Origin: Hymenobacter perfusus
GTDB taxonomy: Bacteria > Bacteroidota > Bacteroidia > Cytophagales > Hymenobacteraceae
Assembly: GCF_003944765.1 (NCBI RefSeq)
Contig: NZ_RWIU01000002.1
Location: forward strand, 434,001-498,000
Reading direction: 5' to 3'
DNA length: 64,000 bases
The position numbers and the translations under genes are program-made. Positions within the stretch are counted from its first letter, which is position 1. Every line of letters starts with the position of its first letter. Shown in pieces: positions 26,906 through 35,308 of the stretch. The notes beneath the pieces were generated by a model that worked only from the letters and a program-made list of their open reading frames with translations, had not been told where the DNA came from and did no database searches.

Positions 26906-27012
26906 AGGTTTTTTTGAATGTATGTGAAAAGAAAATGCAGTCTAACGAAGTAGAGAGGTTTCTACAAAGAAAAGCCTGGGAGAAAAAAGTGGCTGTCTAA
27001 GTAAACGAGCAA

Positions 27013-27768
27013 TTAGTTGATTACCACCCCATATCCGCCATCCTCCCGTCGCCGGATAACACCCGCCTTCACCAATTCCTCCAGCAGCCGGCTAGTGCGG
27101 TTGTAGCCCAGGCCCAACTGGCGTTGCAGCAAGCTACTGCTGACCGTCTGGTGGGCCGTAATCAGACGCACGGCGGCGGGAAAGATTTCCTCCGGCCGGA
27201 GTGCCGGGCAGGGTAGCCGTTGCGGCAGGAGCGGTAGGGGCAGGAGCGGCGGGCCGTAGCTGAGCAGCAGGTGCAGCCGGAGCTGCGCGGGTAAGTTGGG
27301 CCGTAATCCGTGACCAAACACCACCTCCGTGCGGGAGTCGCCTGCGGTTTGCTGAATGTGCTCGGTAATGGCCGTCAGCTCATCCATTTCCAGCTCGGCC
27401 GTCGGGTGGCTTTCGATGATGAGTAGTACGTGCCGTGCCGGGGTGGTGGGCGCAGGCCCCAGCAGCCATTGTCCGGCGTCAGCCAGCGCGGCCTGGGCCA
27501 GCCGCAACGCCGGGCCGTTGCCGGAGGCCTGGGCCCGGCCCAGGCGCAGGCTGGAGTACGGCAGTAGCGCCGCGCGGAAATCGTCGATGTCTAGGTTCAC
27601 ATCGGCGGTTACCGCCAGCACCCGGCAGCAGTCGGTGAGCCGGGCGAGTAGCGCGGGGCGGGTTTGGCGGTGAGCGGCCGGAGGACGGAAGCCGGCGCGC
27701 TGTTCCCATTCAGCTAACAGGGCGGTGGCCAGCTGGGCGGGCGAGGTGGGCGGGTCAGGCGAGGTCAT
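27013..27768 (-). CDS. Fusion of FtsZ C-terminal-like domain and FtsK gamma-like winged helix
   Basis: This 251-residue protein has two recognisable parts. Residues about 37-172 align along their whole length with the C-terminal domain of FtsZ, including the T7 loop (NLDIDDF, Asn58/Asp60/Asp63 in place of NVDFADV), the following LGRAQASGNGPALRLAQAAL helix and the strand pattern RHVLLIIES...TEVVFGHGL...LRLHLLL. The Rossmann GTPase domain and tubulin signature GGGTGTG are absent. After a Pro/Leu-rich linker, residues 193-250 match the FtsK gamma domain (VSSSLLQRQLGLGYNRTSRLLEELVKAGVI), the winged helix that reads chromosome-orienting motifs. Some databases may call it a short FtsK. A DNA-bound FtsZ-modulating role is inference. 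It is 107 bp upstream of the Mrr-like gene. Confidence 0.8.
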   Translation of the reverse strand: MTSPDPPTSPAQLATALLAEWEQRAGFRPPAAHRQTRPALLARLTDCCRVLAVTADVNLDIDDFRAALLPYSSLRLGRAQASGNGPALRLAQAALADAGQWLLGPAPTTPARHVLLIIESHPTAELEMDELTAITEHIQQTAGDSRTEVVFGHGLRPNLPAQLRLHLLLSYGPPLLPLPLLPQRLPCPALRPEEIFPAAVRLITAHQTVSSSLLQRQLGLGYNRTSRLLEELVKAGVIRRREDGGYGVVIN

Positions 27769-27932
27769 GCGGTGGCGGGTTAAGGAGTGGAACGGCGCAA
27801 ACCTCGCTCCTCAATGCGCCAATCCACGTCGTTTTCGACGGCTCCGGTATTTTCTTTTCCGGTTGGGTTCTACCTGAACCGCCGCTAGCCGTTAACTTGC
27901 CACACGGCAAGACGCTCCACGTAAATCGTTCA

Positions 27933-27976
27933 CGAAATCCGTGTAATCCGCGAGAAATCCGCGTCAATCCGTGATC
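27933..27976. repeat. Tandem degenerate ATCCGTG/AATCCGCG words before ppk1
   Basis: The words AATCCGTGTAATCCGCG, AAATCCGCG and AATCCGTGATCC follow each other directly up to the ppk1 start. A related A/T variant (CCGCAGATTATGCGGATT) follows gyrB at 24549. They look like degenerate dispersed repeats and leave only two bases before the ATG. The rest of 27769-27978 shows no gene. Confidence 0.5.
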
Positions 27977-27978
27977 CT

Positions 27979-30273
27979 ATGAAACTCTTCAAATCGGCCG
28001 ACCTCATTCGGAAAAGCAAATACATCAGCCGCGACCTGAGCTGGCTGCGCTTCAATTACCGCGTGCTCGACCAAGCCCGGGACGCCAGCCGCTCGCTCTT
28101 CGACCGGCTCCGGTTCATGGCCATTACCAGCAGCAACCTCGACGAGTTCTTCATGATTCGGGTGGGCTCGCTCTATAATTACCTCGATTACGGTAAGGAG
28201 CGCATCGACTACTCGGGGCTGCGCGAAATGCCGTTCCGGCGCAAGCTGCTTGATTTTGCCCACCGGTTCGTCAACGACCAGTCGTTGACCTACCTCAACG
28301 ACCTGAAGCCACTGTTTGAGAAAAACGGCTTCAACGTGCTCAAAATGAGCGAGCTGACTGAGCTGGAGCTGAAGAAGGCCGACGGCTACTTCAAAAATAC
28401 AGTGTTCCCGCTGCTCACCCCGATGGTGTACGACAGCTACCACGGCTTCCCGCTGATGATGAACCAGATGCTCATCTTCGGGGTGGTCACGCGGGCCGGG
28501 GGGGGGTTGGATGCCGAGGCGGAGCGCGGCCAGGAGCGCCTCACCTTCGTGCAGATTCCCCAGAATCTGTCGCGCTTCTTCGAGCTTACCCGCAAGGATA
28601 AGGTCATGTTCGTGCCCATCGAGGAGATTGTGCGGGTGAACCTGCCCAAGCTGTTCCGCAACGTCGAAATCGTGTCGGCCGACATGTTCCGCATCACCCG
28701 CAACGGCGACTTCACGCTGGAGGAGTCGGACGACATCGACGTGGATTTTATCAAGGAAATTCAGCTGGGCCTGAAGACGCGTAAGAAGGGCCGCGTGGTG
28801 CGTCTGGAAGTGGAGCCCAACGCCTCGGCTTTGCTGATGCAGGTGCTGAAGGATCGGTGGAATATTGATAACGGCAACGTGTTCGTTATCAACTCGATAA
28901 TTGACCTGAAAGGCCTGCTCCAGATTCTCAAACACCCCAACTTCCGGGGCAAGGGGGCCAAGCAGCCGGCCCCGGTGGCGCCGCTCAGCCTGCCGGAAGG
29001 GGCCGAGGATAATCTCTTCGAGTACCTCAAGCACCACGATGTGCTGCTGCACCACCCGTACAACAACATTGACCCGATGGTGCGGCTGCTGGAACAGGCC
29101 GCCGAGGACCCGCACGTGCTGGGTATCAAGCAGACGATTTACCGCCTGGCCGAGGACTCGCGCGTGACGGCGGCACTGCTGAAAGCGGCGGAGAACGGCA
29201 AGCACGTTTCGGTGCTGTTTGAGGTGAAGGCGCGCTTTGATGAGGAGCGCAACATTCGGGAGGGTGCCAAACTGGAAAAGGCCGGCTGCTTCGTCATTTA
29301 TGGGGTGAGCAAGTACAAGACGCACACCAAGATGATGATGATCATCCGCAAGGAAGGCGAAAAGGTGACGCGCTACGTGCATATCGGCTCGGGCAACTAC
29401 AACGAGCAGACCTCGCGCATCTACACCGACGTGAGCATGCTCACCACCAACGACGTGTACGGCCACGACGTATCGGAATTTTTCAACGTGATTACCGGCC
29501 ACTCGCAGCCCGACGACTACGAGTACCTGATTACGGCCCCCAAAGACATGCGTCAGCAGCTGATTTCCCTGATTCGGGAGGAGGTGCGCAATGCCAAGAA
29601 GGGCCTGCCCAGCGGTATCGTAATGAAGATGAACTCCCTGGAAGACAAGGAGATGATTGACGAGTTCTATAAGGCCAGCAAGGCCGGCGTGCCCATCCGC
29701 TTCATCGTGCGGGGCATCTGCTGCCTGCGGCCGGGCCGGGTGGGGCTGAGCGAGAACATCGAGGTGCGCAGCATCGTGGGCGACTACCTGGAACACTCCC
29801 GCCTGTTCTACTTCCACCAGGCCGGCAACCCCAAAATGTACGCCGGCTCCGCCGACCTGATGGTACGCAGCTTCGATAGGCGCATTGAGGCACTGTTCCT
29901 GATTGTGAATCCGCAGCTCAAGCGCGAGGCCATCAACATCCTCTACTTCAACCTGCGCGACAACCAGAACACGTACGTTATGCGCGAGGATGGGGCCTAT
30001 GTGCAGCGGCACCCGGCCGCCGAGGAGCCGGCTTTCAACGTGCACAAGGAGTTCTACCGCAAAAACTTCACGCTGGTGGGCGAAACGGCCCTCTACGATG
30101 AGTGGCTATCCTGCGCCGCCATCCGCGAGGGCGCTTCCACCGACGTCATTGAAGCCGCTCCCTCCGTACCGGTTGATGACCAGCCCAACGCCCACGAGGC
30201 GGAACCCGACTTGGAAAGCACGATAATCGACGCCATCGAGCACAATCCCGAAACGGAAGCGGATCTGGCGTAG
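27979..30273 (+). CDS. ppk1: Polyphosphate kinase 1
   Basis: The 764-residue enzyme reversibly transfers the ATP gamma-phosphate onto inorganic polyphosphate. The family order is complete: N-terminal domain with ISRDLSWLRFNYRVLDQARD and SSNLDEFFMIRVG, head domain, then the two phospholipase-D-like catalytic domains with LFEVKARFDEERNIREG, the phospho-His segment KYKTHTKMM, YVHIGSGNYNEQTSRIYTD and the second KMYAGSADLMVRSFDRRIE. The C-terminal 60 or so residues are an acidic, probably disordered extension beyond the usual 690-700 residues. It faces the ppx-type gene across a hairpin terminator, so synthesis and degradation of polyphosphate are neighbours. Confidence 0.96.
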   Translation: MKLFKSADLIRKSKYISRDLSWLRFNYRVLDQARDASRSLFDRLRFMAITSSNLDEFFMIRVGSLYNYLDYGKERIDYSGLREMPFRRKLLDFAHRFVNDQSLTYLNDLKPLFEKNGFNVLKMSELTELELKKADGYFKNTVFPLLTPMVYDSYHGFPLMMNQMLIFGVVTRAGGGLDAEAERGQERLTFVQIPQNLSRFFELTRKDKVMFVPIEEIVRVNLPKLFRNVEIVSADMFRITRNGDFTLEESDDIDVDFIKEIQLGLKTRKKGRVVRLEVEPNASALLMQVLKDRWNIDNGNVFVINSIIDLKGLLQILKHPNFRGKGAKQPAPVAPLSLPEGAEDNLFEYLKHHDVLLHHPYNNIDPMVRLLEQAAEDPHVLGIKQTIYRLAEDSRVTAALLKAAENGKHVSVLFEVKARFDEERNIREGAKLEKAGCFVIYGVSKYKTHTKMMMIIRKEGEKVTRYVHIGSGNYNEQTSRIYTDVSMLTTNDVYGHDVSEFFNVITGHSQPDDYEYLITAPKDMRQQLISLIREEVRNAKKGLPSGIVMKMNSLEDKEMIDEFYKASKAGVPIRFIVRGICCLRPGRVGLSENIEVRSIVGDYLEHSRLFYFHQAGNPKMYAGSADLMVRSFDRRIEALFLIVNPQLKREAINILYFNLRDNQNTYVMREDGAYVQRHPAAEEPAFNVHKEFYRKNFTLVGETALYDEWLSCAAIREGASTDVIEAAPSVPVDDQPNAHEAEPDLESTIIDAIEHNPETEADLA

Positions 30274-30290
30274 TCAACAGATTCAGAACG

Positions 30291-30370
30291 TGTACCCCGA
30301 AGCTGTGCTTCGGCTTGCGTAGGAAAGTGTTCAGCCTTTCACGTGAGCCGAAGCACAGCTTCGGGGTACA
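30291..30370. terminator. Two-hairpin inverted repeat (family D) between ppk1 and ppx
   Basis: Perfect 25-bp arms (TGTACCCCGAAGCTGTGCTT... and the inverted copy) are 30 bp apart. Each arm also folds by itself (CCGAAGC-TGT-GCTTCGG). It has the same two-hairpin design as families A and B, but this is the only copy in the window. Placed between convergent genes, it can work as a bidirectional terminator. Confidence 0.8.
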
Positions 30371-30382
30371 ACTTCTTACAGG

Positions 30383-31387
30383 CTATTCCACTTCCGTGGG
30401 GCGGCTTTGCACTGTGGGTTTGGGGCAGCCGGGTTTGTGGTCGTCGGCGGCGCGGAACTCATCGAAGTGGTCTTCGAACAGCGCCTGCAACATGCCATCC
30501 TTGAGGCCCACATCGGGCACGAGCATCTGGTGCACATTGGCCCATTCCATGGCCGAGAGGTAGATGTGGCCGGCGGGCACGATAACATCGGCGCGGTCGG
30601 GGTTGAGCAGGGCCACGTTCACGCGCTGCTCCATCGTCATGCCCGTGAGTTGGTCGAGGATGGTGGCGATGCGCTTGCGGGTCACAGCTTTGTCGGCAGC
30701 CTTGTCGGGCGCCGTCTGGGCCATGCTGTAGAGCTTGTTGATGTTGCCACCGGTACCAATTGCGCGGGAAACGTGGTAGCGGCGGGCGTTTTCGCTCACC
30801 CATTCCTCCATGCGCTGCCAGGTTTCGCGCATGGCCTCGGTGCTCATGCCGGCTTCTTCCTGCTGCATGCGCCGGATGCTGCCCACCTCAAACGACTGCG
30901 AAGCCACCTTGCGGCGGTTGTGGTAGATGTTGAACTCGGTGCTGCCGCCACCCACATCAATGTGCAGGTAGTGCTTCTTGTCTTCGAGCAGGTTCTCAAT
31001 CACCCGGTTGATGTAGGCGGCCTCGTCCTGCCCGTCAATCACCTGCACCGTCAGACCCAGTTCCTGCTGAATGCGGGCGGCCACCGCCGGGCCGTTCTGG
31101 GCTGTGCGCATGGCTGAGGTGGCGCAGATGAGAAAGTGGTTCGGGGCCACGTCGTGCACCTCCATCAACAGCTTCAGGGCGTGTAGAAACTTGATGAATT
31201 TGGCCTGTTTTTTCTCCGAAATCTGCCCGGTAGCAAACACGTCCTCACCCAGCCGCAATGGGTAGCGCACGTACTCCACCCGCTTAAGCCGGTACCGGTC
31301 ACCATAGTGCAGCACCGCCGAAATCTGGCAGCGCACCGCGTTGGATCCAATGTCGATGGCGGCCAGTTTCAGAAGCGGATATTCCAT
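30383..31387 (-). CDS. ppx: Ppx/GppA-family exopolyphosphatase
   Basis: The 334-residue member of the ASKHA phosphatase fold starts with the phosphate-1 loop AAIDIGSNAVRCQIS and contains the ATSAMRTAQNG strand, IDGQDEAAYI and the second phosphate loop HIDVGGGSTEF. It is the short (single-module) form of about 300-330 residues, without the C-terminal HD-like domain. It removes terminal phosphate from polyphosphate or acts on pppGpp. The convergent ppk1 neighbour favours polyphosphate. A consensus promoter lies just upstream. Confidence 0.92.
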   Translation of the reverse strand: MEYPLLKLAAIDIGSNAVRCQISAVLHYGDRYRLKRVEYVRYPLRLGEDVFATGQISEKKQAKFIKFLHALKLLMEVHDVAPNHFLICATSAMRTAQNGPAVAARIQQELGLTVQVIDGQDEAAYINRVIENLLEDKKHYLHIDVGGGSTEFNIYHNRRKVASQSFEVGSIRRMQQEEAGMSTEAMRETWQRMEEWVSENARRYHVSRAIGTGGNINKLYSMAQTAPDKAADKAVTRKRIATILDQLTGMTMEQRVNVALLNPDRADVIVPAGHIYLSAMEWANVHQMLVPDVGLKDGMLQALFEDHFDEFRAADDHKPGCPKPTVQSRPTEVE

Positions 31388-31418
31388 GCAGCAAGTTGTG
31401 AGACGAGAGTAAACAGCG

Positions 31419-31452
31419 CAAATATAGCCTTTCAGGTCAGCTAGGGCGCAAA
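31419..31452 (-). promoter_or_regulatory. Bacteroidota promoter of the ppx gene
   Basis: On the minus strand, TTTG (31449-31452) is followed after 22 bp by TATATTTG (31419-31426). The -7 box lies about 31 bp before the ATG. The -33 region borders the U-tract of the upstream gene's terminator. Confidence 0.75.
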
Positions 31453-31461
31453 AAACGCAAA

Positions 31462-31495
31462 ACGGCGGGCTGCTTCCGAAAAAGCGGCCCGCCGT
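31462..31495 (-). terminator. Terminator of the phosphoesterase-barrel gene
   Basis: The arms ACGGCGGGC / GCCCGCCGT, with further pairing inward (TGCTT/AAGCG), are followed on the minus strand by TTTTGCGTTTTTT. Confidence 0.85.
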
Positions 31496-31512
31496 AAGCA
31501 GTTGATGACGGC

Positions 31513-34500
31513 TTAATTATCAATCCGGAAGCCCAGGCCGAACTGAATCAGCCCGTTTTCCACCGATTTCTGGTAGGAAACCGACAGGGCCAGCTGGTCG
31601 GATACGGGGGCAATGTAGAAGCCGGCCCCGTAGCCCTCGTGCCAGCCCCCGGGTGAGGAGCCCTTGTAGTACACCCGGCCCCGGTCGTAGAAGCCGAACA
31701 CGCCATAGGAGAAGGGTAGGAAGGAAGTTTGTACGCGGCCCAGCGCCAGGCGCAGCTCGGTGTTCAGGTACAGGCTGGCGTCGCCGGTGAAGCGGGTGCG
31801 GTAGTAGCCGCGCAGGCCCTCACGCAGGCCCAGGTTGGCGAATTTGTAGAAGGGAATGTCGTCGTCGTTGCCGTAGTTCTTGGCCCCGCCGCCCTTCACT
31901 ACCAACGTGACCGGAATGCCCAGGCGGGCCGTGCCGTAGTACTCGGCGAAGCCCTGGGTAAGGCCGAAGTTGCCCTTGTTGCCGTTGAGCTGATGATACG
32001 TATCGTGCTGAGCCCGCAGGCGTACCCCGCGCCGGGCAAAGCTCTGCCGGTCCCGCAGATCCACGTCGAGCAGCGCATTCAGGCCGATGAGGCGCTGGAA
32101 GTCGGTGTTGGGCACCTGGCCTTCGGGCACCGGAATGCCGCCGCTTTCCAGCTGCCCCAGGTAGCTGGCGCGGGCGTAGCTGGAGGTGTACTGCTCGTAG
32201 CTGGGCCCAATGCGGAACAGGCTGCGCTGCCAGAACACCCGCTCCGTGAAGCCGGCCAGCGTGAAGCCCTTGTATCGGGCCTTGTAGAACTTGTCGTCGT
32301 AGCGGTCCTGGTCAAGGTCGGTGTTGTTACCCAGGCCGAAGAAGTTGTAGAAGGGGAAGAAGTTGCCGTACTCGGTGCGGGCGCCCACGTCCCACTTGCC
32401 AAACGCGTAGCGGTGCCGCGAAGCCAGCGACACCTGGAAGTTGCCGCCGCTGGAGCCGCGCACGTCAAACGAGTACAGGTTCTTGAAGCCCGGCTTGCGG
32501 AAACCCTGGCGTACGAAATCCACGCCTGCACCCACTCCAATGCCGTCGTTGGCATTCACGATGACGGTGGCGCGGGGCTTGTAGGAGTTGAATTCGAACT
32601 GCTCCCGGTCGTAGAGGTTCACGTCGGGGCGTGTGGAGGTGCGGTTGTCCGACTCCGAACCCAGCTTCAGGTTGGTATCGGGCACGTCGTACACCTTGGT
32701 AAGGGTGCGCAGGCCGCTCACGCGGGAGTCGTCGGAAATCCGGTCTTTCCCGTCGCCGCCGATGATGCGCACCAGCACGCTGTTTTTTGCCGTGCCGGTT
32801 ACCGTGAATACGTCCTTGCCATCGAGGCCATAAAGGCTCACCTCCTCAGTTTCCTTGGGCGAGAAGGTGCGGTCGAACAGGGCCGGGCCATTGGGCTCGT
32901 CGCCTTCCTTGGCCTTGTCAAACAGCTGCACCCGCACGCGGCCGTCGGCCTGGCGGTCTACCCGGAATACCTCAGCTTTGTTGGAACCCACCACGTCCAC
33001 GCGTTTGGCCAGCAGCAGGTAATATTCATCCAATGCCGCTGGCAGCTCCTTGATGCGGGCTTTCAGCTTGCGGTTCAGCTCGTCGGTTGACAGGTTTTTC
33101 AGTTCCGGGGGCAGTGTGCCGGTGGCCTCGTCGATGGCAGTGGGTGTGAGGCGCTCCTGCAGGTAGCGGGCAATGTCCTGCCACTGCTCCCGGTTCAGGC
33201 TTTGCAGCAGAAACCTATCCAAGTGACGGGCGGGCCAGTTCAGGCTTTTCATGTCGCCGAACTCGGCCTGGAATCCTTCAATGCTGGGCACGGCCCATTC
33301 CCGGTTAGCCAGGTAGGTGAGGGCCCCGTTCCAGAGGGTGAACGACTGGTCCCGGTCGCGCGGAATGGGTTTGTACACGGTTTTCTTGCCGTCTTTGAAG
33401 CCCGCCCACTTCCAGTTGTCCTCGTGCTTGCCGAAGTCGGCCACCAGCATATCAAACGCCCGCGCCCGGCCCAGGGCCACGGCGTCGATGCGGTTGTCGT
33501 TGTCCTTGTAGAGCTGGCGGAAGAAGCTGAAGGAGCGGCGTACTTCATCGGCCCCGCCGAAGCCGGGTAGGTTGGGTTTGGGGTCCACGGGCCGGTCTTC
33601 CAGCGTGCCGAACAAACCGGCAAACTGCTCCCGGTAGGGGCCGAGCTGGTTGTTATCGGGCAGCACGAACAGGCGGGGGCGGGCGTGCAGAATGTCGGTT
33701 TTATCCAACAACGAGCCCGTTACCAGCGCCGAGTAGGGGTGAGCCGTGGGCGTGATGTCGCGCAGCACGTTGGCGGCAAACGACTGGCGCAGCTCGGGCG
33801 GCAGAATCCGGGTTACGTCCTTATCCACCGAGCGGAAAACGTATTCCGAGGAGTCGGCGGCAATGAGTTTGAGGGAAGTGGTCTGGCGGCCGCCACCGGG
33901 TCCGAAGGGGCGCAGGCCGCCTTTTTCGGTAGCTAAATTAAGGGTGCGCACCTGTACCGGCTGCGTCCAGGAAGTGCGGTAGAGCTTGCCCAGCCAGAAC
34001 CGGGAGCCACCGGTGCCCGCGTACTGCTTGCCGGCGGCCAGCGCTTGGGTGGCTTCAAACGGCACATCGGCCTTCACTTCCGCCACGCCTTTGGGGGCCG
34101 ACGGACACTCGGGAATAAACGAGTTAACCGGCACGCCCGCCTGCTCCGGCCCGCAGGCCGAGCGGAACAAAGTGGCCGCGTAAGCCTCCCGGGCTGAGGT
34201 GCCGCTATCGAATGTGTAAAACGCCGTTTTTACGGTGCCGTCGGCGTAGTAGTCCAGGCGGGAAAAGCCCTCTTCGGCTTCATTGAATTGCGACTTGGCG
34301 TTGACCCCCACGTGCTGTTTCTGAGCGAAGGAGCCCGAAACCAAGTGGTAGCTACCCTGCTGCTCGGTGAGCTGGAGGCTGAAGTCGTGGGCAGCAGCAT
34401 ACACGGCCCCGGGATGGTCGCGCAGGGTGTTTAGCATTTCCTTCTGGAACTGCTGGTAGGCGGGGTTGGCCAGGTCGCGGGGGGAGCCCACGTTCTGGCG

Positions 34501-35235
34501 GTAGGCCGCGTACACGGTGCCGGCCACGGGCGGCAGCAGGTGGCGGCTCAGGGGCATGTGCCCGCCGTACACGCCGTTGCTGATGACCGGCTGATGGCCC
34601 ACCAGCAGCACGTTGCGGCCCTTGGTTTCATCCAGTACATCCTGCAGCTGCTCCCGAAACTCCTCCACCGTCATGGTTTTGCAGTCGGTATCGGGCGCTT
34701 CCGGGCGGTCGAAGGGGTGCGTCCACCAAGGCGAGTTGATGGCCACTAAGCGTACCAGCGGAGCCACATCTACCACTTCGGGGCCGGGGCAGCCACCAGT
34801 GGGCAGGAAGGCATTCTGGCCGGGGAGTTTGTCTTCGATGTACTTTTCGAGGCGGCGCACCCGCTTCAACCCGTCGGGGCCGGAGTTGGCCCAGTCCTTA
34901 TCACCGGGCAGGAAGTAGATTTTGCCGTTGGGCAGGCCTTTTACCAAGGCAATTAACGCATCGGCGCGGGCCGTCTGGCCGGCCTGGCTGGAATCTTTGG
35001 CCGAGCCCAGACCTTCATTGCTTACGATGTCGCCGAGGTGAACCACGGTAAACGGGCCGGTTTGCTGCTCCAGGGTGCGGCGCAGGGCCTGGAGGTGGCC
35101 GGCAGGCAGTTCGGCGGTGGCCGTATTACCCAGCAAAAAAACCGTGTGTGCCGGCGCGGCCGACTGGGCAAAAACCGGGACTGAAGCTGCCAGGCCCAGA
35201 CCAGCCAGCAGCATGCGCGAGTAACGAAATGACAT
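31513..35235 (-). CDS. Calcineurin-like phosphoesterase fused to outer membrane beta-barrel
   Basis: The 1240-residue protein has a signal peptide (LLAGLGLAASVPVFAQ, about residues 9-24). An N-terminal metallophosphoesterase domain (about 30-330) shows the family motifs VVHLGDIVSNEG, FLPGDKDW and LLVGHQP. The middle region (about 390-850) is long and poorly assigned. The C-terminal 350 or so residues have alternating aromatic/polar strands and Tyr/Gly-rich turns like the Omp85/surface-antigen barrel (KGNFGLTQGFAEYYGTARLG; YGAGFYIAPVSDQLALSVSY). This architecture recurs in Bacteroidota. It resembles in logic the patatin-barrel PlpD group, which carries its passenger enzyme through its own barrel. 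The substrate is unknown. Confidence 0.82.
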   Translation of the reverse strand: MSFRYSRMLLAGLGLAASVPVFAQSAAPAHTVFLLGNTATAELPAGHLQALRRTLEQQTGPFTVVHLGDIVSNEGLGSAKDSSQAGQTARADALIALVKGLPNGKIYFLPGDKDWANSGPDGLKRVRRLEKYIEDKLPGQNAFLPTGGCPGPEVVDVAPLVRLVAINSPWWTHPFDRPEAPDTDCKTMTVEEFREQLQDVLDETKGRNVLLVGHQPVISNGVYGGHMPLSRHLLPPVAGTVYAAYRQNVGSPRDLANPAYQQFQKEMLNTLRDHPGAVYAAAHDFSLQLTEQQGSYHLVSGSFAQKQHVGVNAKSQFNEAEEGFSRLDYYADGTVKTAFYTFDSGTSAREAYAATLFRSACGPEQAGVPVNSFIPECPSAPKGVAEVKADVPFEATQALAAGKQYAGTGGSRFWLGKLYRTSWTQPVQVRTLNLATEKGGLRPFGPGGGRQTTSLKLIAADSSEYVFRSVDKDVTRILPPELRQSFAANVLRDITPTAHPYSALVTGSLLDKTDILHARPRLFVLPDNNQLGPYREQFAGLFGTLEDRPVDPKPNLPGFGGADEVRRSFSFFRQLYKDNDNRIDAVALGRARAFDMLVADFGKHEDNWKWAGFKDGKKTVYKPIPRDRDQSFTLWNGALTYLANREWAVPSIEGFQAEFGDMKSLNWPARHLDRFLLQSLNREQWQDIARYLQERLTPTAIDEATGTLPPELKNLSTDELNRKLKARIKELPAALDEYYLLLAKRVDVVGSNKAEVFRVDRQADGRVRVQLFDKAKEGDEPNGPALFDRTFSPKETEEVSLYGLDGKDVFTVTGTAKNSVLVRIIGGDGKDRISDDSRVSGLRTLTKVYDVPDTNLKLGSESDNRTSTRPDVNLYDREQFEFNSYKPRATVIVNANDGIGVGAGVDFVRQGFRKPGFKNLYSFDVRGSSGGNFQVSLASRHRYAFGKWDVGARTEYGNFFPFYNFFGLGNNTDLDQDRYDDKFYKARYKGFTLAGFTERVFWQRSLFRIGPSYEQYTSSYARASYLGQLESGGIPVPEGQVPNTDFQRLIGLNALLDVDLRDRQSFARRGVRLRAQHDTYHQLNGNKGNFGLTQGFAEYYGTARLGIPVTLVVKGGGAKNYGNDDDIPFYKFANLGLREGLRGYYRTRFTGDASLYLNTELRLALGRVQTSFLPFSYGVFGFYDRGRVYYKGSSPGGWHEGYGAGFYIAPVSDQLALSVSYQKSVENGLIQFGLGFRIDN

Positions 35236-35308
35236 AGAAGGGGAGTGTAGAAGCCTCTTCTACGGAAAAGCGGCGGTTCAGATTTAATGTTACCTTAATT
35301 TCCCAGGC

